Positions 38,375-48,100 of a stretch of 64,000 bases of DNA are shown in pieces. Made by a program: the position numbers and the translations under genes. Within the stretch, counting starts at the first letter, position 1. Each line of letters starts with the position of its first letter. The notes beneath the pieces are model-generated. The model did not search any database and was not told the DNA's origin. It saw only the letters and a list, made by a program, of their open reading frames with translations. Source of the DNA: Candida dubliniensis CD36 (Eukaryota > Ascomycota > Pichiomycetes > Serinales > Debaryomycetaceae); NCBI RefSeq assembly GCF_000026945.1, contig NC_012860.1, forward strand, positions 62,001 to 126,000, written 5' to 3'.

Positions 38375-39547
38375 ATGTCTAAAATAGAACCCGTTCCCGA
38401 GAAAGAAGAAGAATACGTTTCCGAATGGGATAGAAGAAGATATGTCCCTAAAGCAGGTGAACCTGAATTACCTCCCCAATTATCAGAGTTCTCTAACAAG
38501 ACTACCGATGAAGTAATTGAGGAATTGAATAGATTGCCATTTTTCATGACAAAGTTAGATGAAACTGATGGAGACGGAGGAGAAAATGTAAACTTGGAAG
38601 CACTTAAAAGTTTAGCATATGAGGGGGATCCTGACGAAATTGCTTCCAATTTTAAAAATCAAGGGAATGATTGTTACAAAGTGAAAAAATATAATGATGC
38701 AATTATATTTTACACCAAAGGTCTCGAAATAAACTGTGATGTGGATTCAATCAATTCAGCATTGTACTTGAATCGTGCTGCTTGTAACTTGGAATTGAAA
38801 AATTACCGTCGTTGCATTGAAGATTGTAAAAAAGTATTAATGCTTGATGAGAAGAATATCAAAGCTTGCTTCCGATCCGGAAAAGCATTCTATGCAATTG
38901 AAAAATACGATGAAGCAATTAAGGTACTTGAATATGGTCTCAATGTAGACCCAGAGAATAGAGATTTGCAGAAACTATTACAGCAAGTTCAAAAGAGACA
39001 AGAAACTTTAGCTCAACTCAAGGCCAAAAAAGTGCAAGAGGAGGAACAGGAGAAATTGAAAAATATCGTGTTGGAGAATTCTATAAAATTAAGACACATT
39101 GAAATAGTTAAAACCTCATCTCCTCCAGAAGTATTGAAAACTGCAAAGATACGATTGGAGGACCCTAAGGATTATCAATCACAATTAATATTTCCTGCTA
39201 TGATATTATACCCCACCAACGATGAATTTGACTTCATTGCAGAAATCAGTGAACTAACCACTCCTTTGGAATTGCTAGAAATGGTATTAAATAGGCCCAG
39301 GGAATGGTTTGATGATCCAAAACACAAGGATTTCAGTGTCAAGAAATTGGAATGCTTTATGGAAACTGACACCGGTGGCTTGATTAAAGTGGGCAAGAAA
39401 ATTGAAATTAACAATGCTTTGATGAATGAGAAGCCCAAGGCACCATTGTTTGATAATGCATTAAGGCTTTATGTCGTTCCAAAAACAGACGTCTCCAAAT
39501 GGACATCTGAATGGAACAAAGAAACCGCCTTAGCAGCTCGTAAATAG
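38375..39547 (+). CDS. CNS1: TPR co-chaperone of Hsp90/Hsp70
   Basis: A 390-residue protein. It begins with an acidic N-terminal stretch (EYVSEWDRRRYVPKAGEPELP), then three TPR repeats (about 90-205: NFKNQGNDCYKVKKYNDAI, ALYLNRAACNLELKNY, CFRSGKAFYAIEKYDEAI). A charged helix and the C-terminal wheel domain (about 255-385) follow. Cns1 (human TTC4) is essential in yeast. It binds the C-terminal EEVD tails of Hsp90 and Hsp70 and supports translation elongation factor 2. The length equals yeast Cns1. Only 22 bp separate its stop from that of SLI15. Confidence 0.9.
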   Translation: MSKIEPVPEKEEEYVSEWDRRRYVPKAGEPELPPQLSEFSNKTTDEVIEELNRLPFFMTKLDETDGDGGENVNLEALKSLAYEGDPDEIASNFKNQGNDCYKVKKYNDAIIFYTKGLEINCDVDSINSALYLNRAACNLELKNYRRCIEDCKKVLMLDEKNIKACFRSGKAFYAIEKYDEAIKVLEYGLNVDPENRDLQKLLQQVQKRQETLAQLKAKKVQEEEQEKLKNIVLENSIKLRHIEIVKTSSPPEVLKTAKIRLEDPKDYQSQLIFPAMILYPTNDEFDFIAEISELTTPLELLEMVLNRPREWFDDPKHKDFSVKKLECFMETDTGGLIKVGKKIEINNALMNEKPKAPLFDNALRLYVVPKTDVSKWTSEWNKETALAARK

Positions 39548-39569
39548 CTACAATATTGTAATAACACAA

Positions 39570-41951
39570 CTATTGAATATAGCCCAGTTGTTGAAAGTAC
39601 CTCTTCATATCTTTTTCTTGTTGTCGCATATTTGGAGTTGGAGCAGGTGATTCTTGACCTCTTTTGGCAGAAGCTGCATTCTGAAATGTTTCCTGTAAAT
39701 CAATTTTAGGATTATTGACAATCACAGTTGCTGGGTCTATATTTCTATTAGCTGCTATGCTTCTACGAAGAATTGGACTGTCTGCCCAAGGTTGCAAAAT
39801 TTTTCTTTTAGAAAAACTCCCTTCTTCGTCTGAATCAATTTCTGGTAAATTCCTTGGCGATATCCTAGTAGGAGTAATCGGAAGCACGTTGTTCCCGACT
39901 TGGATCTCATGTCTTGCTGGAGTAATTGCGACAGATGCAATACTCTTTTTGTTAGCATTATCCTTATTTAGTATTCCTCGAGCAGCTTCAGGTAATGACA
40001 CACCGTTAGCTGTTTTAATTCTTTTAATCCTTTGCTCACTCTTTCTGTCTTGTGATGTTGACCCCAAATTTGTTTGTGGCCTGGCGTCAAGTTTCTGAAC
40101 CCCACTTGAATGTGTCATTTGCGGTATTATGCTATTTTCATGTCTTTCCTTTCCTAACTCAGATTTCCTCTTGAACGAGTTTGTCGGTTTGATTATGTAT
40201 TTTTGTTTAGTTCTCACAGTAGTAGTCTCACTCCTCTTCTCTGTCATTGACATTTTTAGAGCAGGTATGCTAGATCTTTCAAGCTTCGGAAATCTGTACG
40301 GCTCAGATTTCAATTTTATAGGAGAAACCTCTTTTCCTTTATTGTTTCCATCGGTTGTAGGAATTAAAGTTGCAGTCAAGAACTTGTTTCTTTCCGGTTT
40401 CCTCCCCTCTGTTTTCCTATTCTGTGATTTGGTTTTAGCAGCACTGGAGCTTGTTGGGGCCGTTAATCTGTTAATAAGATCAGTTTCACCTCCATTTGCT
40501 GTCAGTTTGGCAGGTGACCTTGGGCTATTTCCATGAAATAATTCACGTGTAGGCGATCTTGAGTTCTTTCTATGTAACAAAACTTCTTTTCGTAAAGGAG
40601 ACCTTGATCGAGATCTCGACCTTGATGTAGATGCCCGTATAGATATAGGACTAGCACCAGTCGTATTATTGAATAATGGTTTTCGTACCGGTGATAGTGA
40701 CCTATATTTGCCAATAGTACTCCAAATACCTTCAGGCAGCACAGTCTCTTTAATCACATTTTTTGGTTCTGTAGATTGAACCACTAGTTCCTCATTTTCA
40801 GCTCTCATAGTAGTTGACACGACAGCCGTCTCTTGTTCAACTCCTGGTAGTGTAAAAACATTTTCTACTCGGTCCTCTTTCTCTCTTGATGTAGCGTCTA
40901 CTAGCTTATTAACTATCTTTTCAGTATTATCATCTTTGTCACTTGTGTTTAACAGAGTGACTGTTTCTCGAAATACCCTTTTATCAACAGGAAGCTTCAC
41001 TGGTGACATCTGTTCAAACTTTTGCTTCTCTTCCTTGGTGGATACTGTGGTGTTGTTTAGTTCCGAATTAGTATTGGTATTCACTGCCACCAGATTCCGA
41101 CCAGAATGCAAACTTTTACTATTTTCCATTGTCCGTCTTTTTGAAACGCCCAGTTTCCGTCTCGATACAGACTTTATGACTATTGGTTCTCTTGTGGGCA
41201 ATGCAATGAACATGGAACTTCTGCTTTTAGGTGTTTTGGGAGCCAACGTTTTTTCCTCAGATTTTATAGACTGAATAGTTGTATCCAGCTTGGAATGCTG
41301 ACTTTTCGAGCTTGACCTGCTTGGTAACAAATCCAGGTGGTTCATATCTTGCTTGAATAGGGTATCACCTGCTCTGCCTGCAATGCTTTTTCTGATAGCT
41401 TTACTGATAGCTTGAAATGAATCATCTAGGCCATCACTTTGCCGGTGTTGGTTATCTCTGCTGCTGTCAGAATTCGGAGAATTATTGTAAGATGGAGCTT
41501 TGTCAAAAACAACAACGTCCAAATTTTCCAGTGATGGTTTGAGGGTTGGTTGAGGATGGGATTCATTGTGTAAATTTGAAAACTGTGATTGAGTGTTTTC
41601 AAATGTAGTTTTCGAGGTATTGACTGCCAGCAGTGTTGATGGAGCTCGAGATGATTGAAGGTGACCTGAAGTAGGTCGTAGTGGAGTTTCTTTTATAGTA
41701 CTCTTTGGTTCAGTAACGTCTGATACTTGCTCTTTTTTTATTGTATCGGGATCAAATGTGCCCAGATAAATCTCGTCCATTATCAGCCCCAAATATTCCT
41801 GATATACCTGGTTTTCCTCAACAAATTGGTTTATCAGATGAAATGATATCATAAACTGATTATTGAGTTCGTTTGACACCCATCTAGATGATCCTGAGGT
41901 GTAATCATTTTTCCTTTTCCTTGCTGCAGCTGCTGCCCATAGTTGGGACAT
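39570..41951 (-). CDS. SLI15: INCENP homologue of the chromosomal passenger complex
   Basis: A 793-residue, largely disordered, basic protein ending in an IN-box (about 700-745). Its visible elements are LPEIDSDEE, then LQPWADSPILRR and NIDPATV, which activate the Aurora kinase Ipl1. The N-terminal 60 residues form helices that would bind Bir1/Nbl1. The middle is rich in S/T-P sites, and an RS-repeat stretch (about 437-450, RSRSRSRSPLRK) is expected to bind microtubules or be phosphorylated. Its role is correcting kinetochore attachment errors. The IN-box makes the call firm despite low conservation elsewhere. Confidence 0.85.
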   Translation of the reverse strand: MSQLWAAAAARKRKNDYTSGSSRWVSNELNNQFMISFHLINQFVEENQVYQEYLGLIMDEIYLGTFDPDTIKKEQVSDVTEPKSTIKETPLRPTSGHLQSSRAPSTLLAVNTSKTTFENTQSQFSNLHNESHPQPTLKPSLENLDVVVFDKAPSYNNSPNSDSSRDNQHRQSDGLDDSFQAISKAIRKSIAGRAGDTLFKQDMNHLDLLPSRSSSKSQHSKLDTTIQSIKSEEKTLAPKTPKSRSSMFIALPTREPIVIKSVSRRKLGVSKRRTMENSKSLHSGRNLVAVNTNTNSELNNTTVSTKEEKQKFEQMSPVKLPVDKRVFRETVTLLNTSDKDDNTEKIVNKLVDATSREKEDRVENVFTLPGVEQETAVVSTTMRAENEELVVQSTEPKNVIKETVLPEGIWSTIGKYRSLSPVRKPLFNNTTGASPISIRASTSRSRSRSRSPLRKEVLLHRKNSRSPTRELFHGNSPRSPAKLTANGGETDLINRLTAPTSSSAAKTKSQNRKTEGRKPERNKFLTATLIPTTDGNNKGKEVSPIKLKSEPYRFPKLERSSIPALKMSMTEKRSETTTVRTKQKYIIKPTNSFKRKSELGKERHENSIIPQMTHSSGVQKLDARPQTNLGSTSQDRKSEQRIKRIKTANGVSLPEAARGILNKDNANKKSIASVAITPARHEIQVGNNVLPITPTRISPRNLPEIDSDEEGSFSKRKILQPWADSPILRRSIAANRNIDPATVIVNNPKIDLQETFQNAASAKRGQESPAPTPNMRQQEKDMKRYFQQLGYIQ

Positions 41952-42095
41952 TATTTCAATTAACTCACTAGGGATACGATATATGTTGCTATAATCAAGC
42001 TTTTCTGTAATTTATGGTGGTTGTTAATTAAAGTCAATGCAAAAAAAAAAAAAATTTGTTAACACACTGTTTTCTGCAAATCCCATTTGATTCTT

Positions 42096-42101
42096 ACGCG
42101 A
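42096..42101. promoter_or_regulatory. MCB-like ACGCGA upstream of SLI15
   Basis: ACGCGA, a variant of the MBF box, lies about 145 bp from the SLI15 ATG in the 283-bp spacer shared with the PQ-loop gene. It is a plausible cell-cycle input for a mitotic gene. It is a weak, single motif. Confidence 0.2.
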
Positions 42102-42234
42102 CTTGGTCACCTCAAGCAAACGGAGCATGGGGCAAAAAATAAAAAAAAAAAAATATGTGGAAGCATCAACGGGGTAAACAGAAAGGACAATAATCATATA
42201 ACGTCAGTACTGTAATACATTTGGTGTTGTTTTA

Positions 42235-43164
42235 ATGATAAAGCCAATGACTAATAGGTTCCAACTCTTAGATATCAAGAGGAGGGACGATGGGTTGGAT
42301 AATTGTTCGGTTTATGATGGAGCCTCAGTAATCAATTTTGTGTTTCTGATATTAATATCATTTGGTATTATCATAAGTTATATACCTCAGTATCGAAGAA
42401 TATTCATCAAGTTGACTTCTGAAGGGTTGTCAAAAAACTTTTTACTTTTGGGCTCGTGCTCGTCAATATTTACATTGACCAACATCATCTTGGTCAGCTC
42501 CAAGGCACGACAATGCTGTTCAATAGGAGCTTTGGATACGTTCAATTGTATAAATTCACAGTTGAATTTGTTTCAAATCGGTATACAATGCACATGTGCT
42601 ATTTTGATTTTAGTTTTGGTCCTCTCAGTGACAAAAGATTCTATCAAGCAAGACAAGGCCGAATACAAAAGAATTGAACGTGTGGGCAAATTTGTGGCTG
42701 CTCATGCTGCAGTGTCTCTCCTAGAGATTGCACTTGGGTTTTCTACCAACTCTACCGTTCTATATGCAATTGCCAATATGAATGGCTTATTATCTGCTTT
42801 GCTTACTGTGATTAAATATGTCCCTCAGATTTACACTACTTTTAGACTCAAACACCCAGGAACTTTGTCGATTGGAATGATGTGTATACAAACCCCTGGT
42901 GGGTTTGTTTTCACTGCTACATTATTCTTCACAAAGGGATCTCATTGGAGCTCTTGGGTATCTTATTTGGTTGCAGCTTTGTTGCAAGGGATGTTGCTAT
43001 CCCTTTGTATTTATTACGTATACTTCCAAGGTCGTCATGTTGGCGAAGAATCTGCTGAAGAGTTAGAGCGAGAAGCAATAGAGAGAATCGTCAATGAAAA
43101 TAGACACGAAGAATTAGATCATACTTCAGATGTTAGAGACCCGGAAAGAGAACAACTTTTATAG
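42235..43164 (+). CDS. PQ-loop repeat membrane protein
   Basis: A 309-residue protein with about seven hydrophobic segments and two PQ-loop repeats: SYIPQYRRIF (about 48-57) and KYVPQIYTTFRLKHPGTLS (about 198-216). The family includes lysosomal/vacuolar amino-acid exporters (cystinosin, Ypq1) and related transporters. The C-terminal tail is acidic and cytosolic-like (EESAEELEREAIERIVNEN). A second in-frame ATG at codon 5 could be the start. Transport substrate and membrane are unknown. It is divergent from SLI15. Confidence 0.8.
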   Translation: MIKPMTNRFQLLDIKRRDDGLDNCSVYDGASVINFVFLILISFGIIISYIPQYRRIFIKLTSEGLSKNFLLLGSCSSIFTLTNIILVSSKARQCCSIGALDTFNCINSQLNLFQIGIQCTCAILILVLVLSVTKDSIKQDKAEYKRIERVGKFVAAHAAVSLLEIALGFSTNSTVLYAIANMNGLLSALLTVIKYVPQIYTTFRLKHPGTLSIGMMCIQTPGGFVFTATLFFTKGSHWSSWVSYLVAALLQGMLLSLCIYYVYFQGRHVGEESAEELEREAIERIVNENRHEELDHTSDVRDPEREQLL

Positions 43165-43501
43165 TACTGCTGTCTCAAAAATGTAGTTATTGATAATATA
43201 AAAGCTTAGTTATTGATAATATAAAAGCTTAGTTATTGACAGTGAGAGATGAGTAAAGGGGCGTCGAAAACAATAAACTTGTTGGCCAAAAACAAATTAC
43301 CAACGGGCACGACCTTGTTGAAACCTCTCTCTTCCATCCAATCAACACTACAAAAAAATTTTTTTATTTTTTTTTTTTTCAAATTCTTCATACTTAAACG
43401 CTTGTACTTTAGAACTCCTTTTATCTATTCTTCAATCAAACGATTTATCCACATAATCAAGTGAATTTATTTACGTCATTTATTGTGGAAGATTTTTGAA
43501 T
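43165..43501. other. Spacer PQ-loop gene / TUF1
   Basis: TUF1 promoter and leader. It holds the 23-bp tandem repeat listed next and a T-rich stretch at about 43358-43379. An ATG frame at 43249-43464 encodes a T-tract-derived phenylalanine-rich peptide, probably not a gene. Confidence 0.65.
43184..43239. repeat. 23-bp tandem repeat, 2.4 copies
   Basis: Two perfect copies (43184-43206 and 43207-43229) of a unit beginning TAGTTATTGATAATATAAAA and ending AGCT or GCT, then 10 bases of a third (43230-43239). Each copy contains TTGATAA. It lies just after the PQ-loop stop, about 260 bp before TUF1. Copy number is likely to vary between strains. Confidence 0.9.
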
Positions 43502-44782
43502 ATGTTAAAGACACTCACACAAACTTTACGCTTAACAGGGAAATCTTTGCCTAAGGTTCGTCCGGCATTGATCAGAACCTACGCTGCCTTTGACCGTTCT
43601 AAACCTCATGTCAACATTGGTACTATTGGTCACGTTGATCACGGTAAAACCACATTAACTGCTGCCATTACCAAAGTATTAGCTGAACAAGGTGGTGCCA
43701 ACTTTTTGGATTACGGTTCCATTGATAGAGCTCCAGAAGAAAGAGCCAGAGGTATCACTATTTCCACTGCCCACGTTGAATACGAAACCAAGAACAGACA
43801 CTATGCCCACGTTGATTGTCCAGGACACGCTGATTATATCAAAAACATGATTACTGGTGCTGCTCAAATGGATGGTGCTATCATTGTTGTTGCTGCTACT
43901 GACGGTCAAATGCCACAAACCAGAGAACATTTATTGTTGGCAAGACAAGTTGGTGTTCAAGACTTGGTTGTCTTTGTCAACAAAGTTGATACTATTGATG
44001 ACCCTGAGATGTTGGAATTAGTCGAAATGGAAATGAGAGAATTGTTGTCCACCTACGGTTTTGATGGTGACAACACTCCTGTTATTATGGGATCTGCTTT
44101 AATGGCCTTGGAAGGCAAAAAACCAGAAATTGGTAAGGAAGCTATTTTGAGATTGTTAGATGCTGTCGATGAACACATTCCAACTCCATCAAGAGACTTG
44201 GAACAACCATTTTTGTTGCCAGTTGAAGACGTGTTCTCCATCTCTGGTAGAGGAACTGTTGTCACCGGTAGAGTTGAAAGAGGTGTCTTGAAGAAGGGTG
44301 AAGAAATCGAAATTGTTGGTGGTTTTGACAAACCATACAAGACCACTGTTACTGGTATTGAAATGTTCAAAAAGGAATTAGATTCTGCTATAGCTGGTGA
44401 CAACTGTGGTGTTTTGTTGAGAGGTGTTAAAAGAGATGAAATCAAGAGAGGTATGGTTTTGGCCAAGCCAGGTACTGCTACTTCTCACAAGAAATTTTTA
44501 GCATCTTTGTATATTTTGACTTCAGAAGAAGGTGGTCGTTCCACTCCATTTGGAGAAGGTTACAAGCCTCAATGTTTCTTCAGAACTAATGACGTCACTA
44601 CCACATTTTCATTCCCAGAAGGAGAAGGTGTTGACCACTCCCAAATGGTCATGCCAGGTGATAACATTGAAATGGTTGGTGAATTGATCAAATCATGTCC
44701 ATTGGAAGTTAACCAACGTTTCAACTTGAGAGAAGGTGGTAAGACTGTTGGTACAGGTTTGATTACCAGAATCATTGAATAA
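43502..44782 (+). CDS. TUF1: Mitochondrial translation elongation factor Tu
   Basis: A 426-residue EF-Tu. The mitochondrial presequence (about 1-30, [19 protein letters not shown]) precedes the mature start [20 protein letters not shown] motifs are all intact: [16 protein letters not shown] and VNKVD, plus RGITI in switch I. Domains 2 and 3 follow ([13 protein letters not shown], then FRTNDVT). It delivers aminoacyl-tRNA to mitochondrial ribosomes. The codon use is strongly biased with almost no rare codons, consistent with high expression. ATG 43502 is the first ATG. Confidence 0.95.
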   Translation: MLKTLTQTLRLTGKSLPKVRPALIRTYAAFDRSKPHVNIGTIGHVDHGKTTLTAAITKVLAEQGGANFLDYGSIDRAPEERARGITISTAHVEYETKNRHYAHVDCPGHADYIKNMITGAAQMDGAIIVVAATDGQMPQTREHLLLARQVGVQDLVVFVNKVDTIDDPEMLELVEMEMRELLSTYGFDGDNTPVIMGSALMALEGKKPEIGKEAILRLLDAVDEHIPTPSRDLEQPFLLPVEDVFSISGRGTVVTGRVERGVLKKGEEIEIVGGFDKPYKTTVTGIEMFKKELDSAIAGDNCGVLLRGVKRDEIKRGMVLAKPGTATSHKKFLASLYILTSEEGGRSTPFGEGYKPQCFFRTNDVTTTFSFPEGEGVDHSQMVMPGDNIEMVGELIKSCPLEVNQRFNLREGGKTVGTGLITRIIE

Positions 44783-45127
44783 ACAGAATTGTGCACTGTA
44801 AGCAAATAATAAAAAAAAAAAAGAAGAAAGGTATATAGTTGGCTTCGTATTTTGTATTGGAAAATAAAATTCTGTAAATAGTAAGAGCCTCAGAAGTTTT
44901 GATTTTATTTATGACTTAGTAACTTGTAATTATATGTATGTTGAACTTCTGGTATAAGTTCTTTGTATCGGAGAGGCAAACTTACAAATGAAAGAGAAAT
45001 CTTGGAGACACGGAAAACACATCCAAAATCAGAACAATTTTTTTTTTTTTTTTACGAAAAGCAAATCAAAACACGCATTTAAAAATCTACAAAATAACTG
45101 ACAGTGATTCCATTTCGTTAGGTTCAA
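44783..45127. other. Spacer TUF1 / APC1
   Basis: Contains the 3' end of TUF1 (A tract at about 44811-44821) and the APC1 promoter, with a T run at about 45038-45053. Nothing else is seen. Confidence 0.6.
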
Positions 45128-48100
45128 ATGACATCTTCTCCAGACAATGCTCTTTTGAAATTTCCCATATTTGGTATTCAAGAGGACACGGACTATCCAG
45201 TCCCATTTCAAGATCCTTACAAATTGGCGTTATTTCGGCAGAACAAACGACTATTGATTGCAAAGAGAAAACTAGCCGTAGTCAAAGGATCAATCATAAC
45301 GAAGATTTTGACATATGAAGAAGACATTGTGACAGCAACATATACTCATTTCTCAAATTCTCAAGAACTAGAGGAGGTGTTGGTTGTTAGTTTAAAGAAG
45401 CATATTCACGTATACTACGCTGATGGGAAATCTTATGTGTGCAGTTTGCCCTTTGCATTAAAAAATGCATTACCCTTTGAATCTGGATTAGTTTTGCAAC
45501 GAGACCAAAATGAGTCGTTAATTCCCCACAATGGTGCACTCTATAGCAATACTTCGCATTTGAATTCAGCTACAATTTTGACTTTGGTTGACCCCATGGG
45601 TGATTTCCGAATTGTGGCTACTGCATCAACATCAGTGATTTCATCAAAAGAGGAAGTAATAACTTTCCCAAGAAAAGACATGAACAAAGTGTGTTCACTT
45701 TGTGTTACTTTCAATGCTTCGGATGGGTCTATTAGCATTTATCACGTCAAAGCTCCTAGCCGAACCACTACTTTTGGCAAAACACAACTGGCAAGAAATC
45801 AGAAACGAAGGTATGGTTCAATCACCACGCCCAATCCATCACGCATTTTGGAAGAAGATAACGGACCTGAACCATTGCACTCTATTTCGCTCAATATGGA
45901 AAAGAAAAGAACAAGCACATTATTATCTGATATATCATCTGTGGGAAGAGTGTCCAGCGATTGCCACAGTTTGTCACAAGATTTTTCCGGGTTCAAGAAG
46001 GATATGATACTATCGAGAGTTGAGACTTTTGGAAGCCGTTTACAAAAGGATCAATTGAGAATTTTCAATATTTGGTTCGAAGATCAAGAGGGCGTTGTAG
46101 TTTTCAACAGAATAAAAAGGGAATGTGCCGTTTTGATTTATAGAAATCCCTCATTTAGTCGGCATCTGTCAGTTTTCAAAACACCGTGTCTTGACTGCAT
46201 CACCCTAAACTCTGCAAAATATGAGGGGAACTTAGTTTTATTAACAGAAGATCAAAAGTTTCTAATCGTTAATCCGTTTCTTGGTATGAAATCTACTTCT
46301 CATACATTTGCAAGCAAATTCAAAGTCTGTTCATTGATTGACTCATACGATTCTAACTTAGCTTTGAAGTTGCTGGACGGATCAAATGTGATAATTAAGA
46401 TGGTGCTAGAGCCATCTTCAGAACTCGTTAAGATGTGTTTGCTGTGTTTCCAGTATTTATCAGGCTCTAATATCAACCATATTATGTGGATGTTGTGGAG
46501 ATCAGCCTATTTGGAAGTCAAATACGCCGACGAATGGAAAGCATTTGTCATTGCTTTGTTGTCATTGATATTTCCTTTCAAAGAAGGAGTACAATGTGTT
46601 GAGAATGAGATTACTAAATTACTACCAGTAGCAAAACGTGTTCACGAAACTTCAAATGTGAACTATAATTTACATGATCTTATTCCATACATCACCATAT
46701 CCTTGCATTTAGTTCGAGAAGAAATAAGATTAGATTCTACAAAAGCCAAATGCTTAACAAACATGAATTTGTTATTATGCCAGTTAACTACGTGGATGGG
46801 TTGGCCAGCACCATGGGTCAAGTATTATTCAATCAAACCAGCATGCATAGATCCGAGCACTCGATTCCTACTGGCGTTAATTCTTGAAACACCTCCAAAC
46901 TTGTTGAGGTCTTTAGCAAGTTTGTTTACCAATAACATAGTAAGGTATCTAACTTTCTCGCAATTGGTGGAAGAAACAGAAACCGTTGATTTGTTGGTAA
47001 CTCCGAGAACCTATTACGTCTTGAAACTATTTGAAGTTCTTGTATCATCACAATATGGACCTAGTGCAATTGTGAGTTTAATGTTGGAGTTTGGGATTAC
47101 GAAAGACTTACTTGAAACGTACCCATTGGGTATATCGATACCTCTAAAGGAAGCCTTGCTGACATGCCAAGAGAGCCCAGAGTTTGAATGGACTTCTCAG
47201 ACACTAGACTTGGTGGGTAGAAAAGATTTGAATAAGCTTCTTTCAGATGTGGATTTTAGTGCTGACATTAATACTGATTCGCATACAAGTACTCAAGATT
47301 TGTCATCCTTGCTCAACGAAGTTTTGGAAGATAACGAAAACTTTTCTCCTTGGGATGGGCAATCAGAAGCAGAACGAATGAATATTACAAAATTGATCTT
47401 TGAGGCTGACAGAAGATATTTTGAGATAACAACGTTGCTACATCAAACAAAAACCCAGACTGCTTATCTCAAAGTAGATGAGAATGTGAGCGAGTACGAT
47501 TTGGTTTTACAACAAAGGGACTTGGCAGTAATAGTAGCTCTTCGTACATTGACTATACCATTGGGAAGGGCTGCATTGGTATACGCTAGTCGAAGGCCCT
47601 TATTAACAGAAAAGTTCCCCATTCCAAAATTTAATTTGAATACATTAATATTACCGACCATGACAAATATTGTCTATTCAGAAGATAGAGTCCTGAAGTC
47701 TTTTTCAGAATGGGGCCACTTCCATAATGGTGTTTCGTCTGGACTAAGCATTGGACCATTTGCAAAGGGTATTAGCGGTAGTTGGATAATTTTCAATAAG
47801 CCTCCAGAATTGAATTCCCAACATGCTGGGTTTCTATTGGGCTTGGGGTTGAATGGCCATTTGAAACGTTTAGAGGAATGGCACATCTATAACTACCTTG
47901 GTCCTAAACATCCACTCACCAGTATTGGATTGTTAATCGGTATGGCAGCTAGCTTACGCGGAACTATGGATAACAAATTGACGAAAGTTCTCTCTGTTCA
48001 TGCAGTAGCTCTTTTGCCGCAAGGTGCTAATGACTTGAATGTCCCGACAATGGTACAAACAGCAGGGTTAATTGGAATTGGTTTGTTGTATTTAGAAAGT

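Noticed and set aside
43249..43464. 71-codon frame before TUF1
   Set aside because: Phenylalanine run from a T tract; located in the TUF1 leader.
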